Assembly (NCBI GenBank): GCA_022826645.1
Contig: JAJDUM010000116.1
Span: forward strand, 1-40,329
Source: Candidatus Poribacteria bacterium
GTDB lineage: Bacteria; Poribacteria; WGA-4E; PCPOR2b
Reading direction: 5' to 3'
Length of the DNA stretch: 40,329 bases
How positions within the stretch are numbered: the first letter of the stretch is position 1; each line of letters starts with the position of its first letter. The notes beneath the pieces were generated by a model. The model was not told where the DNA came from. It did not search any database and saw only the letters and a program-made list of their open reading frames with translations. Both the position numbers and the translations under genes were made by a program. Of this stretch, positions 7,381 through 16,711 are shown one piece after another.

Positions 7381-8991
7381 CTACGGATTCATCACCGTTA
7401 CCTCTTCACCATCCTTAAGGGTGTGTTGCCCGGCGATAACCACCTGCTCGCCCTCGGATAGGCCACTGGTAATCTCCACACGGCTGCCGTCAACCAACCC
7501 CATCTCAATCTGGCGGCGGTTACTGCGTCCACCCGCGACCACAAAGACGGTTTGCGTTTTCTTGATGTTATCTTCGATTATTGCAGAACGCGGGAGGAGG
7601 ATCGCATCTTCACGAATTTCCACCGGAATTTTGACCTTCGCAAACATCCCCGGTTTCAATCGTAGGTCCGCGTTATCAATCGCAATCTCAACCTTTGCTG
7701 ATCGACTTGCTTGATTGAGAGTGGGACTGATGAGGGAGATCTTGCCTGTCACAGGTTGGGCTAACGCATCGACCTCAATCCACGCCTCCTGATTTTCCGG
7801 GTCTAATCTGCTTAGATCCGCCTCGATGACGCTTACCGTTGCTTTCACCGTGTCCATATCCACAATCTCGAAGGTCGGTGCCGTTGGGGATGCCAACCCA
7901 CCCAGATCCAGATAACGCATAGATAGGATGCCAGTAATCGGTGCAGTGATTGTTGCATCCCCGAGCCGTTCCTGCGCGAGATCCAATGCGACCTTCGCCT
8001 GTTCCATCGTGGTCTCAGCAGCGATAATTTCCGCCTCCCAACTCTTGGCGGCTGCTAATGCTTCGGCCGCTTTGAGAGTTGCCCGCGCAGCCTCCACCTG
8101 GGATTGCGCCAATGCCCGATCCTTTTCCCACGTCTTCGTGTCCGCTTGGGCGTAAGCAAGTTTCAATGCTGCTTCCGCCTGTGCAACCTGTGCCTCCATC
8201 GCTTGGACATCTTCCTCACGTGCACCGTTTTGGATGAGAGCGAGTTGCTGGCTAGCGACCTCAGATTGCGATTTGGCGATATCCAGTTGGGTTCTGGCTG
8301 CTTCAAATGATTGCTTGCTTATTGCTCCGTTGTCAAAGAGTTTTTTCATCCGCTTGTGATTGTTCCGTGCATTCGTGAGGCTTGCTTTTGCTCCAGCCAC
8401 CGCCGCTTCCGCCTGCCGGAGATCCTCATCTCTTGCGCCACGCTTAATCTTCTCTAAGTTCGCCTTGAGCGATTCCAAGCCTGCCTGTGCCTGTTCGACC
8501 TGTGAGGTCGTGCGCGTCTGCGATAGATCTTCCACCTGCTGTAGAGCAACGGTAGCGGAAGCCAGTTGGGCGCTTGCCTGATCGATCTGTGATGTGACGC
8601 GAATCTCAGCGAGCTGCTGTACCTGACTTAAAGCGGTCTGTGCCGCCCGATGTGCTGCTTCCGCTTGGCGCACCTGGAGCGCCAACTCCGCATGTTCGAT
8701 GATCGCGAGCGTATCTCCTTTTCTCACTCTTGCCCCTTCATCCACGTCCATCTGAATGATTTTTCCGGGGACTTCGGGAAAGACCGTCACACGCGAATTT
8801 GCTTCAATCGTGCCGGATAGCTGCAACTCGGAACGGATCTCGCCGCGGGGAGCTTTAAGTACCTCCACCGCCTTAGCTGTGGCCGCAAACGCTTCCGTCA
8901 CCTCCCCGCCCCGTCGCCTGACGGCAGATCTGATCAAAATCGCTGCGATTGCGATTATTATTATGAGTGCGATGATTAAGAACTTTTTCAC
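7381..8991 (-). CDS. RND efflux periplasmic adaptor (HlyD/AcrA-type) with extended coiled coil
   Basis: A 536-residue membrane-fusion protein linking an inner-membrane RND pump to a TolC channel. It has an N-terminal membrane anchor (residues 3-22), the lipoyl half-motif VDEGARVRKGDTLAIIE, a long heptad-rich hairpin of more than 200 residues (repeats such as VEQAQAGLESLKANLEKIKRGA), a second lipoyl half (ITAPITGILS) and beta-barrel/membrane-proximal domains ending in GLSEGEQVVIAGQHTL. I choose the GTG at 8991: GGAG is 8 nt upstream, while the alternative at 9012 is a TTG without one. It is much longer than the usual 370-400 residues because of the hairpin. TolC and acyltransferase genes lie just upstream; the permease is probably at 19297-22410. 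Confidence 0.9.
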   Translation of the reverse strand: MKKFLIIALIIIIAIAAILIRSAVRRRGGEVTEAFAATAKAVEVLKAPRGEIRSELQLSGTIEANSRVTVFPEVPGKIIQMDVDEGARVRKGDTLAIIEHAELALQVRQAEAAHRAAQTALSQVQQLAEIRVTSQIDQASAQLASATVALQQVEDLSQTRTTSQVEQAQAGLESLKANLEKIKRGARDEDLRQAEAAVAGAKASLTNARNNHKRMKKLFDNGAISKQSFEAARTQLDIAKSQSEVASQQLALIQNGAREEDVQAMEAQVAQAEAALKLAYAQADTKTWEKDRALAQSQVEAARATLKAAEALAAAKSWEAEIIAAETTMEQAKVALDLAQERLGDATITAPITGILSMRYLDLGGLASPTAPTFEIVDMDTVKATVSVIEADLSRLDPENQEAWIEVDALAQPVTGKISLISPTLNQASRSAKVEIAIDNADLRLKPGMFAKVKIPVEIREDAILLPRSAIIEDNIKKTQTVFVVAGGRSNRRQIEMGLVDGSRVEITSGLSEGEQVVIAGQHTLKDGEEVTVMNP

Positions 8992-9061
8992 TTTGTAGTC
9001 TCCATTATGCAATATTTGGTGTGTGATACGTGATAAATGGTGCGTAAGAAAAACCTACGTG

Positions 9062-10288
9062 TTACGCATCAAGCGGATCGGACATATCTGTGATGAGTGC
9101 TTGAACCTCCGTTTCCAATTCCAGCGTGATGTCCTGTACTGTCTGTTTCTTGTTCTGTTTGTAGGTTTCGTAACGGTCAAGTAGGTTCTTTGGTGCTCCA
9201 AAACGCATATACGCTATCCGAGATCCCCTCGGTTTTGACTCTCCGAAAACCTCCCTTTCCAACCGGGTGATGACATCCAAGAAACGTTCCGGCGATCGGT
9301 TTTCACCGACATACCCATCATAGATAGCAATGAAATTGAAAAGACGGTTTAGGTCCGGATAGAACTCTTGAAACTTTTCTAACCGTTGTTCATGGATCTG
9401 TCGTTCATAAGCGGTGATATCTTCCGTTTCCCTGTAGACTTCCGCATCGATAAGGTTCTTCAAGGCACGGACCCGCGTTCTGGGAAGCACGGTTGGCTCC
9501 GGCGTAACTCCCATGAACTCTTCCATCTGTGAGAGGATATGCTCGCGCAACTGCCCTATCCGCTCATTTAACGACCCATCCCTGTCAGCCTTAAGTCTAT
9601 ATTCCCGCTCTAACGTTGATAGCACAGCAGCGCCGATCCCCCGTAACCGTTCGTAGAGGTCCCCCGCAGCGGGCGAACCTTGAGGCAGAATTTCTCGCTC
9701 TAATCTGGTAAGTGCACCCGCAATCTCGTCCCACATCTCCTCATCGTAGATGTACTTAATTCCAACTGGGACAACGTACAGCGGTTTGACCGTCTCGGCT
9801 TTTACCATGTCGTCCAATGCCCAGAAACAAAGTTGCATGGCGCCACTTTCAAAGGGCAATACCGTATCGTTCTGGCGTGAAATCTCACCCTCAGCAAAGA
9901 CCACCAGTGGGCGCTTTCCCTCCGCCAAGAGGCTGCGCGTTGTCCGAAATGCTCCGCGATCCACACTACCCCGCATCACAGAGTAAACGCCAAACCGCTG
10001 CATGAAATAACTTCTGATTCCTCCTGTGAACGTTTCGCGCGCACACATATAGTAGAACGGCTTCCCAACCCGCTGTGACAGCGCAAACATGATCGAAGCA
10101 TCCGCGTAGTCGGCGTGGTTGGGAACCAAGACCATCGGACAATCTGAGATCTCTTTCAGCTGCTCCAGAGATTCAGCGTCGATAACGAATTTAGAAATTT
10201 TCAACGGACCCTTCAGAACGAAAGGCACCAGCCGTTGAGCTACCCCTATGAGCAATGGGTTTGGTTTGGGCGGCTTGAAATCTAACAT
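9062..10288 (-). CDS. PlsC-type 1-acylglycerol-3-phosphate acyltransferase family protein
   Basis: A 408-residue glycerolipid acyltransferase-like protein. The catalytic HX4D motif is NHADYAD (His58, Asp63). Block II is GVYSVMRGSVDRGAF, block III is FAEGEISRQND with Glu133, and block IV is LYVVPVGIKYIY. The C-terminal half beyond about residue 230 is charged, helical and unassigned, making it longer than the roughly 250 residues of classic PlsC. It would act on phospholipid or lysophospholipid at the inner membrane. It sits between the TolC gene (79-nt gap) and the adaptor gene (70-nt gap) on the same strand, suggesting a link between lipid remodelling and the export machine. Confidence 0.88.
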   Translation of the reverse strand: MLDFKPPKPNPLLIGVAQRLVPFVLKGPLKISKFVIDAESLEQLKEISDCPMVLVPNHADYADASIMFALSQRVGKPFYYMCARETFTGGIRSYFMQRFGVYSVMRGSVDRGAFRTTRSLLAEGKRPLVVFAEGEISRQNDTVLPFESGAMQLCFWALDDMVKAETVKPLYVVPVGIKYIYDEEMWDEIAGALTRLEREILPQGSPAAGDLYERLRGIGAAVLSTLEREYRLKADRDGSLNERIGQLREHILSQMEEFMGVTPEPTVLPRTRVRALKNLIDAEVYRETEDITAYERQIHEQRLEKFQEFYPDLNRLFNFIAIYDGYVGENRSPERFLDVITRLEREVFGESKPRGSRIAYMRFGAPKNLLDRYETYKQNKKQTVQDITLELETEVQALITDMSDPLDA

Positions 10289-10367
10289 TTCGATTACATC
10301 CGAAAAGCAGTTGCAGGTGTTGAGCCACTGTTAAGTAAGGAACACATATCTGCGTGTCTTGCACACG

Positions 10368-11753
10368 CTAATTCGTTGCTGGCATCTTCTGCCCTATCGC
10401 CTTTTCCAACCGGGCGAGTCCCACGGCATAATCGTGCAAGGATTGCAAACGGTTCACCTCCGCTTGCGAGAGCGCAAGTTGGGCGTCGGTCAGTTCAACA
10501 CTGGTGATCATCCCATTTTCATAGCGCAAATTCGCAATCCGAACACTCTCTTGGGCTTGCTCAACCGTTTCCCGTTGGACATCGATCAATGTTTTCGATT
10601 CAAGCAGATTGAGGTAAGCAGACCGCACCTCAAGTTCAATGGCATCCCTCATCTGCTGCTTGCCAAGCTGCGTCTGTTTCAGACCAGATTCTGCTTGCCT
10701 CACCGCAGCCCGTGTTGCCAAACCATCGAAGATTGGGACATTGAGCGCAAAACCGACGTTCCAAATCCGGTTCATCTCCTGAAGCCTTTCGTTGTGGTCA
10801 AATTGATAGTTGGTGAAAAAGGAGAGAGCAGGACGGCTGCGAGTCTTGGCAACATCAACCTGTTTCTGTGCCGCGCCCTCGCTAAATTGCAGCTGATCGA
10901 GTTCCGGCCGTTTGTCCATCGCCAGTTGGATTAACGGCGCAAGGTCAAAGTCACGAACCGGCTGCTCCAAGCTGCCTTCTGCGCCAACTGAGTCACCCAA
11001 ATCGATGTTCAGCATGTTCTTATAAACATCCATAGCGACCCGAGCACCATTCTTGGCACGGATGAGGTTCGATTTAGCGTTGGCTAACAACACCTCTGCA
11101 CGCAGGATGTCGAAGTTGGTAGATGCGCCCGCCTCAAAAAGAGTTTGCGCAATCTTTAACTGTTTCTTGACAAGCTCGACCGTCTGTTCAGAAACCTTAA
11201 CAAATTCGTGTGACAGGAGGACGCGATAAAAGGATTCGGAAACGTCAAGTACCAACTGATTGTGAGCGACATCCAGTTCCTTGTGTGCTGCCGCCAAGCT
11301 CAGTTTCGCACTTTGATAGTTATTGTAGTAACGTCCCCACGCAAAGATCGGTTGGTTCAGACTTACATCCGCCTGGAAATTATGGTGCGCTCCAAACTCC
11401 AGTTCGATGACATTCTCATCTCCTGCCCCCGCACCGGAAAGTGGGGCCATCTCCGGTCCTGCGCCGGGAGGACCAAATGCACCACTCGCCTCAAGGACCG
11501 ATTTCGGCAGGTCCCTAGCGTATCTGTAGCTGCTGTTCAGGGAGACGTTGGGGAGCAACCCGGCCCGGGCAGCACGAACCTGTGCTTCGGCAGATTTTAC
11601 ACGTTCTTGGGTTGTTTGGATCGAAAGGTTGGTCTGTCGGGCGATTTGGATGCTATCTTCGAGCGTTAAGGTTTTTGGCTCTTCTGCCGATAGAGTGCAC
11701 GTCCATAGCAGTAGTAGTATGGCTGTTCCGATAAAAAAGTGTCTTTGGGTCAT
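10368..11753 (-). CDS. TolC-family outer-membrane efflux channel
   Basis: A 461-residue outer-membrane channel component. The signal peptide is MTQRHFFIGTAILLLLWTCTLSAEE, followed by LTLEDSIQIARQTN, the usual TolC-family opening. Two tandem halves each carry long coiled-coil helices and beta strands (for example ADVSLNQPIFAWGRYYN and VGFALNVPIFDGLATRA). The length is standard. I prefer the ATG at 11753 over a TTG at 11807, whose extra residues would be encoded by a repeated GTGAAAC stretch and would bury the signal peptide. It is followed by acyltransferase and adaptor genes. Confidence 0.92.
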   Translation of the reverse strand: MTQRHFFIGTAILLLLWTCTLSAEEPKTLTLEDSIQIARQTNLSIQTTQERVKSAEAQVRAARAGLLPNVSLNSSYRYARDLPKSVLEASGAFGPPGAGPEMAPLSGAGAGDENVIELEFGAHHNFQADVSLNQPIFAWGRYYNNYQSAKLSLAAAHKELDVAHNQLVLDVSESFYRVLLSHEFVKVSEQTVELVKKQLKIAQTLFEAGASTNFDILRAEVLLANAKSNLIRAKNGARVAMDVYKNMLNIDLGDSVGAEGSLEQPVRDFDLAPLIQLAMDKRPELDQLQFSEGAAQKQVDVAKTRSRPALSFFTNYQFDHNERLQEMNRIWNVGFALNVPIFDGLATRAAVRQAESGLKQTQLGKQQMRDAIELEVRSAYLNLLESKTLIDVQRETVEQAQESVRIANLRYENGMITSVELTDAQLALSQAEVNRLQSLHDYAVGLARLEKAIGQKMPATN

Positions 11754-11754
11754 T

Positions 11755-11783
11755 CGTGAAACGTGAAACGTGGGAAACGTTTC
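11755..11783. repeat. GTGAAAC short tandem repeat
   Basis: Three consecutive near-copies of a 7-9 nt unit (CGTGAAA, CGTGAAA, CGTGGGAAA) directly upstream of the TolC start. A related stretch occurs near 13192-13208 at the start of the next gene. It looks like low-complexity filler around gene starts. Confidence 0.5.
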
Positions 11784-11920
11784 TCTATTCTCCTGTTTTT
11801 TTGTCAATCTTTGGTGTGTTGAATTTCAACTGGCTGCTTCACAAGTATCATGTGGAACGTTGCTTTGGTCGCATCTCCTTACACCAATCTGGGCGCTTAC
11901 CCAAAAAGGTGAGCGTTCCT

Positions 11921-13258
11921 CTACTCAAGTCGCGCCTCGATCCTTTTTATGATATCTTCTCTTGTGAACGGTTGTCCCAAATCCATCACATAAACACCCA
12001 AGTTTTGGGAACTGTCGCTTTGCCCGACGTAAACGATGCGTGTCCCATCAGGAGTAAAGATCGGGTCAGAATTGATGAGGTGGTTGTTAGTAAGTTGTTT
12101 CTGATGCTTGCCGTCTGCGTTCATCACGATTATTTCGGTGTCGCCATCTCTGTATGAGTCAAACGCAATCTGCGTGCCGTCGGGCGAAAAGGTGGGATGT
12201 GCATTGATCGCAGGGTCATCTGTCAGTTTTGCAAAGTTACTTCCATCGCTATCAATGGCACAAATCTGGCTGGAGACGCCGAGGGCTCCACCGACAGCAT
12301 AAGCCGCAAAAGCGATGCGCCCTCCGTCCGGCGAAAACGCTGGCCCGTGGTTATTGGTTTGGGTTCGAGTCAACCGTTTCTGGCTTTTGCCATCTGTGTC
12401 CATGATATAGATTTCACTGTTCACACCAGCCCTATTCGACTCAAAAGCAATTTTGCTGCCGTCGGGCGAAAAGGTGGGATTGCTGTCCGTAGCGGTATTG
12501 GCTGTCAGGCGTTCATTCGCTTTCGTACTAATGTCTATGACGAAAATTTCGTCGTTGGGGTTGGTCCAACGGATAAAAGAAACGTACGCAATTTTTTTGC
12601 CATCCGGGGACAAAGCCGGGTTATAGTCGCTGGTATCGTTGAACGTCAGCCGCTGTCTGTTTTCCCCGTTGATATCCGTAATGTCCATGACATAGATCTC
12701 ATTATTATCGTCAACGAAAGCGGTGAAAGCAACCGTTCCAGCCGCCGTTGAAACGTCGTGGATCTGCACAAAGTCGGGGGTCAGGCGTGTGCTTGGATGG
12801 AGGTCACCGGTGAGTCTGCCGATTTCTTGAATCCATTCTTCCCGGTCCGTGTTCTCTAAAATCTTCAGAAAGGAATTCAACGCAAACCTATCGTGTCCAG
12901 CTGCCATGTATGATTCGCCCAATGCGAGCTGAATATCCATCCGTTGTGGCGCGTACCGCGCAGCAGTTCTTAGGGAGTCAAGTGCCTCGCCCTGCTGGTC
13001 AAGGTGTTGATATGCCAGTCCCAGTTGAAAATGGATTTCTGGGTTTTCCGGTGCTGCTTCGAGCAATTGCCGAAAATAGGCAGCCGCGTCCTGATACTCA
13101 CCGGTGGAAATTAACGCCTTGCCTTTCTGTATGGCGATGTTATCCCCGCATCCACACACCGATACCAGAAGTATGAAGCATACGAAAATCGTGAAGAGTG
13201 AAACGTGATGCCTGACGCTTCGTGTGTAGGTGCCTCTGTTAGGGGTTTCACGGTTCAT
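11921..13258 (-). CDS. TPR plus TolB-like beta-propeller lipoprotein
   Basis: A 445-residue protein. The N-terminal hydrophobic stretch ends in VCGC, a plausible lipobox, so it is probably an envelope lipoprotein. Tetratricopeptide-like repeats follow at about 47-145 (PENPEIHFQLGLAYQHLDQ). About six PD40/TolB-type blades come next, with the signature NPxxSPDGxKIAFxS and RLT...D strands, enough for one six-bladed propeller. Two blades share an exact stretch of about 22 nt in DNA (near 12177 and 12459), a sign of recent internal duplication. The first 20 or so residues are encoded by intergenic-type repeats, so the true start is uncertain. It probably acts as a periplasmic scaffold or binding protein, not an enzyme. 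Confidence 0.82.
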   Translation of the reverse strand: MNRETPNRGTYTRSVRHHVSLFTIFVCFILLVSVCGCGDNIAIQKGKALISTGEYQDAAAYFRQLLEAAPENPEIHFQLGLAYQHLDQQGEALDSLRTAARYAPQRMDIQLALGESYMAAGHDRFALNSFLKILENTDREEWIQEIGRLTGDLHPSTRLTPDFVQIHDVSTAAGTVAFTAFVDDNNEIYVMDITDINGENRQRLTFNDTSDYNPALSPDGKKIAYVSFIRWTNPNDEIFVIDISTKANERLTANTATDSNPTFSPDGSKIAFESNRAGVNSEIYIMDTDGKSQKRLTRTQTNNHGPAFSPDGGRIAFAAYAVGGALGVSSQICAIDSDGSNFAKLTDDPAINAHPTFSPDGTQIAFDSYRDGDTEIIVMNADGKHQKQLTNNHLINSDPIFTPDGTRIVYVGQSDSSQNLGVYVMDLGQPFTREDIIKRIEARLE

Positions 13259-13364
13259 TGGTTGATCTATTCATCGGTTGGTTGCTACAAGGAATTGTAT
13301 GTCTCAACTCGCAGTGGCGAATCAGTCTAACCACAATCGAAAAGAGCATAGGTTTTGCCGCTTA

Positions 13365-14402
13365 CTATTCTGCTGCAATTTCATCCTGTCCAAGAGCGCA
13401 ACGGAATCCTACTATATAAGCGAGGTGGTCTTCTGTGCCTATGTCGCGCGATGGAGTTCTTGCACCGATCGGGTTGAGACTGTCGTAATAATACCAGGAA
13501 CCCCCGCGGAGGACGCGATATTTCTTCCCGAACTCTTTTGAGGTGAAAGTGCTACCCGGATACGCATCATACCAGCTATCCGTCCACTCCCATACGTTTC
13601 CCGCCATGTCGTAAACGCCGTAAGGACTGACACATTGTGGATGAGTTCCAACCGGTTTTGGACCCGACCCTTCCCACGACTCTACATTGCATTTCGTTAT
13701 ATCAAAATCGTTTCCCCAAGGCCAGATTCTCGCGTCAGTACCTCTGGCTGCTTTTTCCCACTCCACTTCTGTTGGAAGCCGCTTGCCCGCCCATCGGCAA
13801 TACGCATCGGCATCCTTCCAATTGACATATACAACAGGCAGGTTGGCCTCTCCTTCAGGATATTTCCGGTTTTCCCAATGCCTGGGGGCAGGGTATTCGG
13901 TGGCATGGATAAATGTCTGATCGATAAATGTCTGGTAGTCGGCGTTAGTCACCTCAAATTCGTCGATATAAAAAGCGTCTAAATGGACCTCCTGCTGCGG
14001 TTTTTCTGACTTAAACCATCTGGGATGTTCTACAATCTCCCCACCGCCTAATTGACGGGTGACAAGCGCTTCTTCTTCATCACTGGTTCCCATAATAAAT
14101 TTACCCGCAGGGATTAAAATCATATCTGACAGATTAAGTTGCTTTAGTTGTAAGGCGCGGGAGAGTTTTCCGCCCTCATGCTTCAGTTTCGCCGTCGCTG
14201 CCCGATAGCCACGTTTGCTAACCACTACTTGATATGTCTCTCCCTGCGTCGCTTGTCCTTTATAGGGGGTGGCACCGACTTCGACCCCGTCTATAAAAAC
14301 TGTCGCACCTGACGGCTGTGAAGTAATTTCGATTGTCGGAATCCTTTCACAGCCTACACTTGTAAGCGCTGCGATGAACAGAAAAATGGCACAAAAACGC
14401 AT
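13365..14402 (-). CDS. PEGA + SUMF1 (FGE-like) domain lipoprotein
   Basis: A 345-residue protein. The signal is followed by the lipobox TSVGC (Cys18). A PEGA carbohydrate-binding-like domain spans about 22-90 (TSQPSGATVFIDGVEVGATP). A formylglycine-generating-enzyme/SUMF1 fold spans about 94-337: MILIPAGKFIMG, VTNADYQTFI, RLPTEVEWEKAARG, YDMAGNVWEWTDSWY, RVLRGGSW and GFRCA. In true FGE two cysteines follow the GGS motif; here the matching positions are Tyr305 and Asn310, so copper-dependent formylglycine formation is not expected. It may be a binding or scaffold protein, perhaps C-type-lectin-like. No sulfatase gene is nearby. Confidence 0.9.
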   Translation of the reverse strand: MRFCAIFLFIAALTSVGCERIPTIEITSQPSGATVFIDGVEVGATPYKGQATQGETYQVVVSKRGYRAATAKLKHEGGKLSRALQLKQLNLSDMILIPAGKFIMGTSDEEEALVTRQLGGGEIVEHPRWFKSEKPQQEVHLDAFYIDEFEVTNADYQTFIDQTFIHATEYPAPRHWENRKYPEGEANLPVVYVNWKDADAYCRWAGKRLPTEVEWEKAARGTDARIWPWGNDFDITKCNVESWEGSGPKPVGTHPQCVSPYGVYDMAGNVWEWTDSWYDAYPGSTFTSKEFGKKYRVLRGGSWYYYDSLNPIGARTPSRDIGTEDHLAYIVGFRCALGQDEIAAE

Positions 14403-14586
14403 ACGTATTGGCTATCTCCTTGAGGGTGGAGGGTTTAAAATCGTCCCCTACATAATTTCTTCGTGCTGTCCCTACTGTCACGATCGGAACATGAAGGGGT
14501 TTGGGCGAGAAAATGAGAGTGGGATGGGGTGCAAGCCGTCACAAGAGGAAACGGGGAGGGTGACGGCTTACGACCTGCATGATGTC

Positions 14587-16485
14587 TTAGTATCTTAGGA
14601 TAGTGCCCCATTCACCGACAACCCAGAGGCCACCGTCTGCGGATTGGGTGATGTCGCTCAAATTACTACCGGTGGGGCTTTCTTGGGCAATCCATGTTAC
14701 CCCCCCATCCGCGGTGTGCAGAATAGTTCCAGCGTCGCCAACTGCCCAGCCCTCGTTGGCATTGCGGAAGCATATCCCCTGCAAAGTATCGTCGGTTGGG
14801 GTAATCTGTTGGTTCCACATCGCGCCACCATCCGTAGTAGCGTAGATCGCGCCGCTCGATCCAACCGTCCAAGCGGTTTGAGCATCTACGGCGTAAATCG
14901 ATCTTAGCTCGTCCGGTCCGATGATCTTCGCTTCCCATGTCTGACCAGCATCCATCGTTTTAATAACGGTTCCACTTGCGCCGACAGCCCAACCGGTGTT
15001 GGCATCAACGAAGTGGGTGCCGTACAAATTGTTGAAAGCCACCATCATGTCTCCGGAATCTTGACCGTTCCAAGTCTGGCCGCCATCGCTCGTATGTGCG
15101 ATTTTGCCGACTTCACCGACCCCCCAGCCGTCTTGCGGTGTTGAGAAGTGGAGGTCATAGTAGCCAAGCGCGCTCTTCCAACTGGTCGCCGGATCGGAAA
15201 AGACGATTCGCTGCGCCGTACCGTGTCCTTCGTCTGATGGGTCGCTGACACTGTGCCAATCTGACCCACTGTTTAGCCCTTCAAGTAGGGTTGCATTGCT
15301 GCCAACAATGTAACCTCTATTTGGTTCAACGAAATGGATCCCGAAAAGTTCAAACACGTTTCCACTGTATTGGGCTTGCCATGTCTGACCGCCATCGTTA
15401 GTGTGCAGCACGGTTCCCGATAGCCCCACTGCCCACCCCAATTTATCATCGTAGAAATGGACTTTGGTTAAATGATTGCTCATCGAGATGTTTTCCCACG
15501 TTGTGCCCCCATCGCTGCTATGCAGAATAGTCGCAAACTCGCCGACCGCCCAAACCTCTTGATCCGTCACATATTGGACGGTGTAGAGTCGGTTCGGCGC
15601 GGGCCTAGGTTCGAGCGGTGTCCAAGTCTTACCGCCATCGGCAGTCTTCAGAATGACACCAAACTCCGCTGCACACAATCCGTTGTTGGCATCGGCAAAA
15701 TGGATGCCCCAGATCGGTTCCGGCATACCGTTGGAATGAGGTACACTGCTCTCTTGAGTTTCCCAAGTTTCACCGGCGTTCGCCGTATGGATCAGTGCGC
15801 CATTGCCGCCGACCGCCCAGCCCATCTGATCGGTGAGCATATACATTCCGTCAAGACTTGCTGCAACCCCGCCCTGCTGGGCTACCCATGTCTGTCCGCC
15901 ATCTGTGGTATTAATCACAGTACCAGCGTCGCCGACCGCCCAACCGGCTTTCGGGTTAGCGAACTGGACGCTCCGGATCGCGTTATTGGTCCCAGTATCC
16001 TGTCGAGTCCATGTGGTGCCGCCATCCGCGGAGTGGATGAGAAGTCCTCCATCACCGCCTGCCCAACCGTGTCGGTCATCGACGAAAAAGACGGTTGATA
16101 GCGCGGCACGCGTACCGGTAGAAAGTTTCATCCACGTTGCACCGCCGTCAACTGTTTTCAGGATGGTGCCTTCCTCGCCTGCGATCCAGCCGACCTGTGG
16201 AGTGATAAATCGGACCTTGTGAAACTCGTTTTTGAAGGGGAGCGGTTGGCTCGGTTGGCTGACCCATGTCTGACCCCCATCTTTGGTATGTAGGATTGTG
16301 GACTGTGCCCCAACAATCCAGCCGTGTTGTTGATCTACGAAAAAAATATCTATTAACGCTGCCTGCCATTTCGACTCGCGAACAGAGGTCCATGAATGCT
16401 CTGACGCGAAGGTGTTCGCCACAGAGATGACCAATAACCCTATAGCGATCAGCGCCGTAATTTGCCATCGTTTGTTAATTTTCAT
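14587..16485 (-). CDS. Secreted YCF48/BNR-type double beta-propeller protein
   Basis: A 632-residue protein with a signal peptide (about residues 1-28). It consists almost wholly of repeats of the type GWAVGxxGTILHTxDGGxTW, related to YCF48 and to BNR/sortilin propellers. I count 13 full repeats and a final partial one ending GLWVVGEWGTILRY. With the N-terminal strand closing the ring, 14 blades would make two seven-bladed propellers. Repeat 9 (SNATLLEGLNSGSDWH) is the most degenerate. AGGAGG lies 8 nt before the ATG, and a strong promoter is at 16535-16563. In plants and cyanobacteria YCF48 helps assemble photosystem II; here the role is presumably another surface or periplasmic assembly or binding function. 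Confidence 0.88.
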   Translation of the reverse strand: MKINKRWQITALIAIGLLVISVANTFASEHSWTSVRESKWQAALIDIFFVDQQHGWIVGAQSTILHTKDGGQTWVSQPSQPLPFKNEFHKVRFITPQVGWIAGEEGTILKTVDGGATWMKLSTGTRAALSTVFFVDDRHGWAGGDGGLLIHSADGGTTWTRQDTGTNNAIRSVQFANPKAGWAVGDAGTVINTTDGGQTWVAQQGGVAASLDGMYMLTDQMGWAVGGNGALIHTANAGETWETQESSVPHSNGMPEPIWGIHFADANNGLCAAEFGVILKTADGGKTWTPLEPRPAPNRLYTVQYVTDQEVWAVGEFATILHSSDGGTTWENISMSNHLTKVHFYDDKLGWAVGLSGTVLHTNDGGQTWQAQYSGNVFELFGIHFVEPNRGYIVGSNATLLEGLNSGSDWHSVSDPSDEGHGTAQRIVFSDPATSWKSALGYYDLHFSTPQDGWGVGEVGKIAHTSDGGQTWNGQDSGDMMVAFNNLYGTHFVDANTGWAVGASGTVIKTMDAGQTWEAKIIGPDELRSIYAVDAQTAWTVGSSGAIYATTDGGAMWNQQITPTDDTLQGICFRNANEGWAVGDAGTILHTADGGVTWIAQESPTGSNLSDITQSADGGLWVVGEWGTILRY

Positions 16486-16534
16486 TGATGTTTCCTCCTG
16501 TTATCATTTCATTGCCTGTTGTGTGAACAATCAT

Positions 16535-16563
16535 ATTATACAACGGCGGATAAAACGCGTCAA
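16535..16563 (-). promoter_or_regulatory. Sigma-70-type promoter for the YCF48-like gene
   Basis: On the minus strand, TTGACG (16563-16558) and TATAAT (16540-16535) have a 17-bp spacer, 11 of 12 consensus bases. It is 50 nt upstream of the ATG at 16485. Confidence 0.62.
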
Positions 16564-16711
16564 GCAGTTCTTTGATAAGGTCATTTAGTTTTACTGTAGG
16601 AGGGATCTCCGAATCCCGACATCTCACTGTAGGCGTAATCTCCCGGTTGCGCTTTTTCAAACAAAATGGTTAAAAAGCCGAAAACTGAATAGTCCTAGTT
16701 CTTTGGTGTTT

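Noticed and set aside
10359..10934. A 191-codon plus-strand frame opposite the TolC gene
   Set aside because: The minus strand encodes an unmistakable TolC-family protein here.
13365..14402. Active formylglycine-generating enzyme with a sulfatase partner
   Set aside because: The catalytic cysteine pair is absent and no sulfatase gene occurs in the window.
15472..16098. A 208-codon plus-strand frame opposite the YCF48-like repeats
   Set aside because: The repetitive coding sequence on the other strand explains its openness; there is no ribosome binding site or domain.
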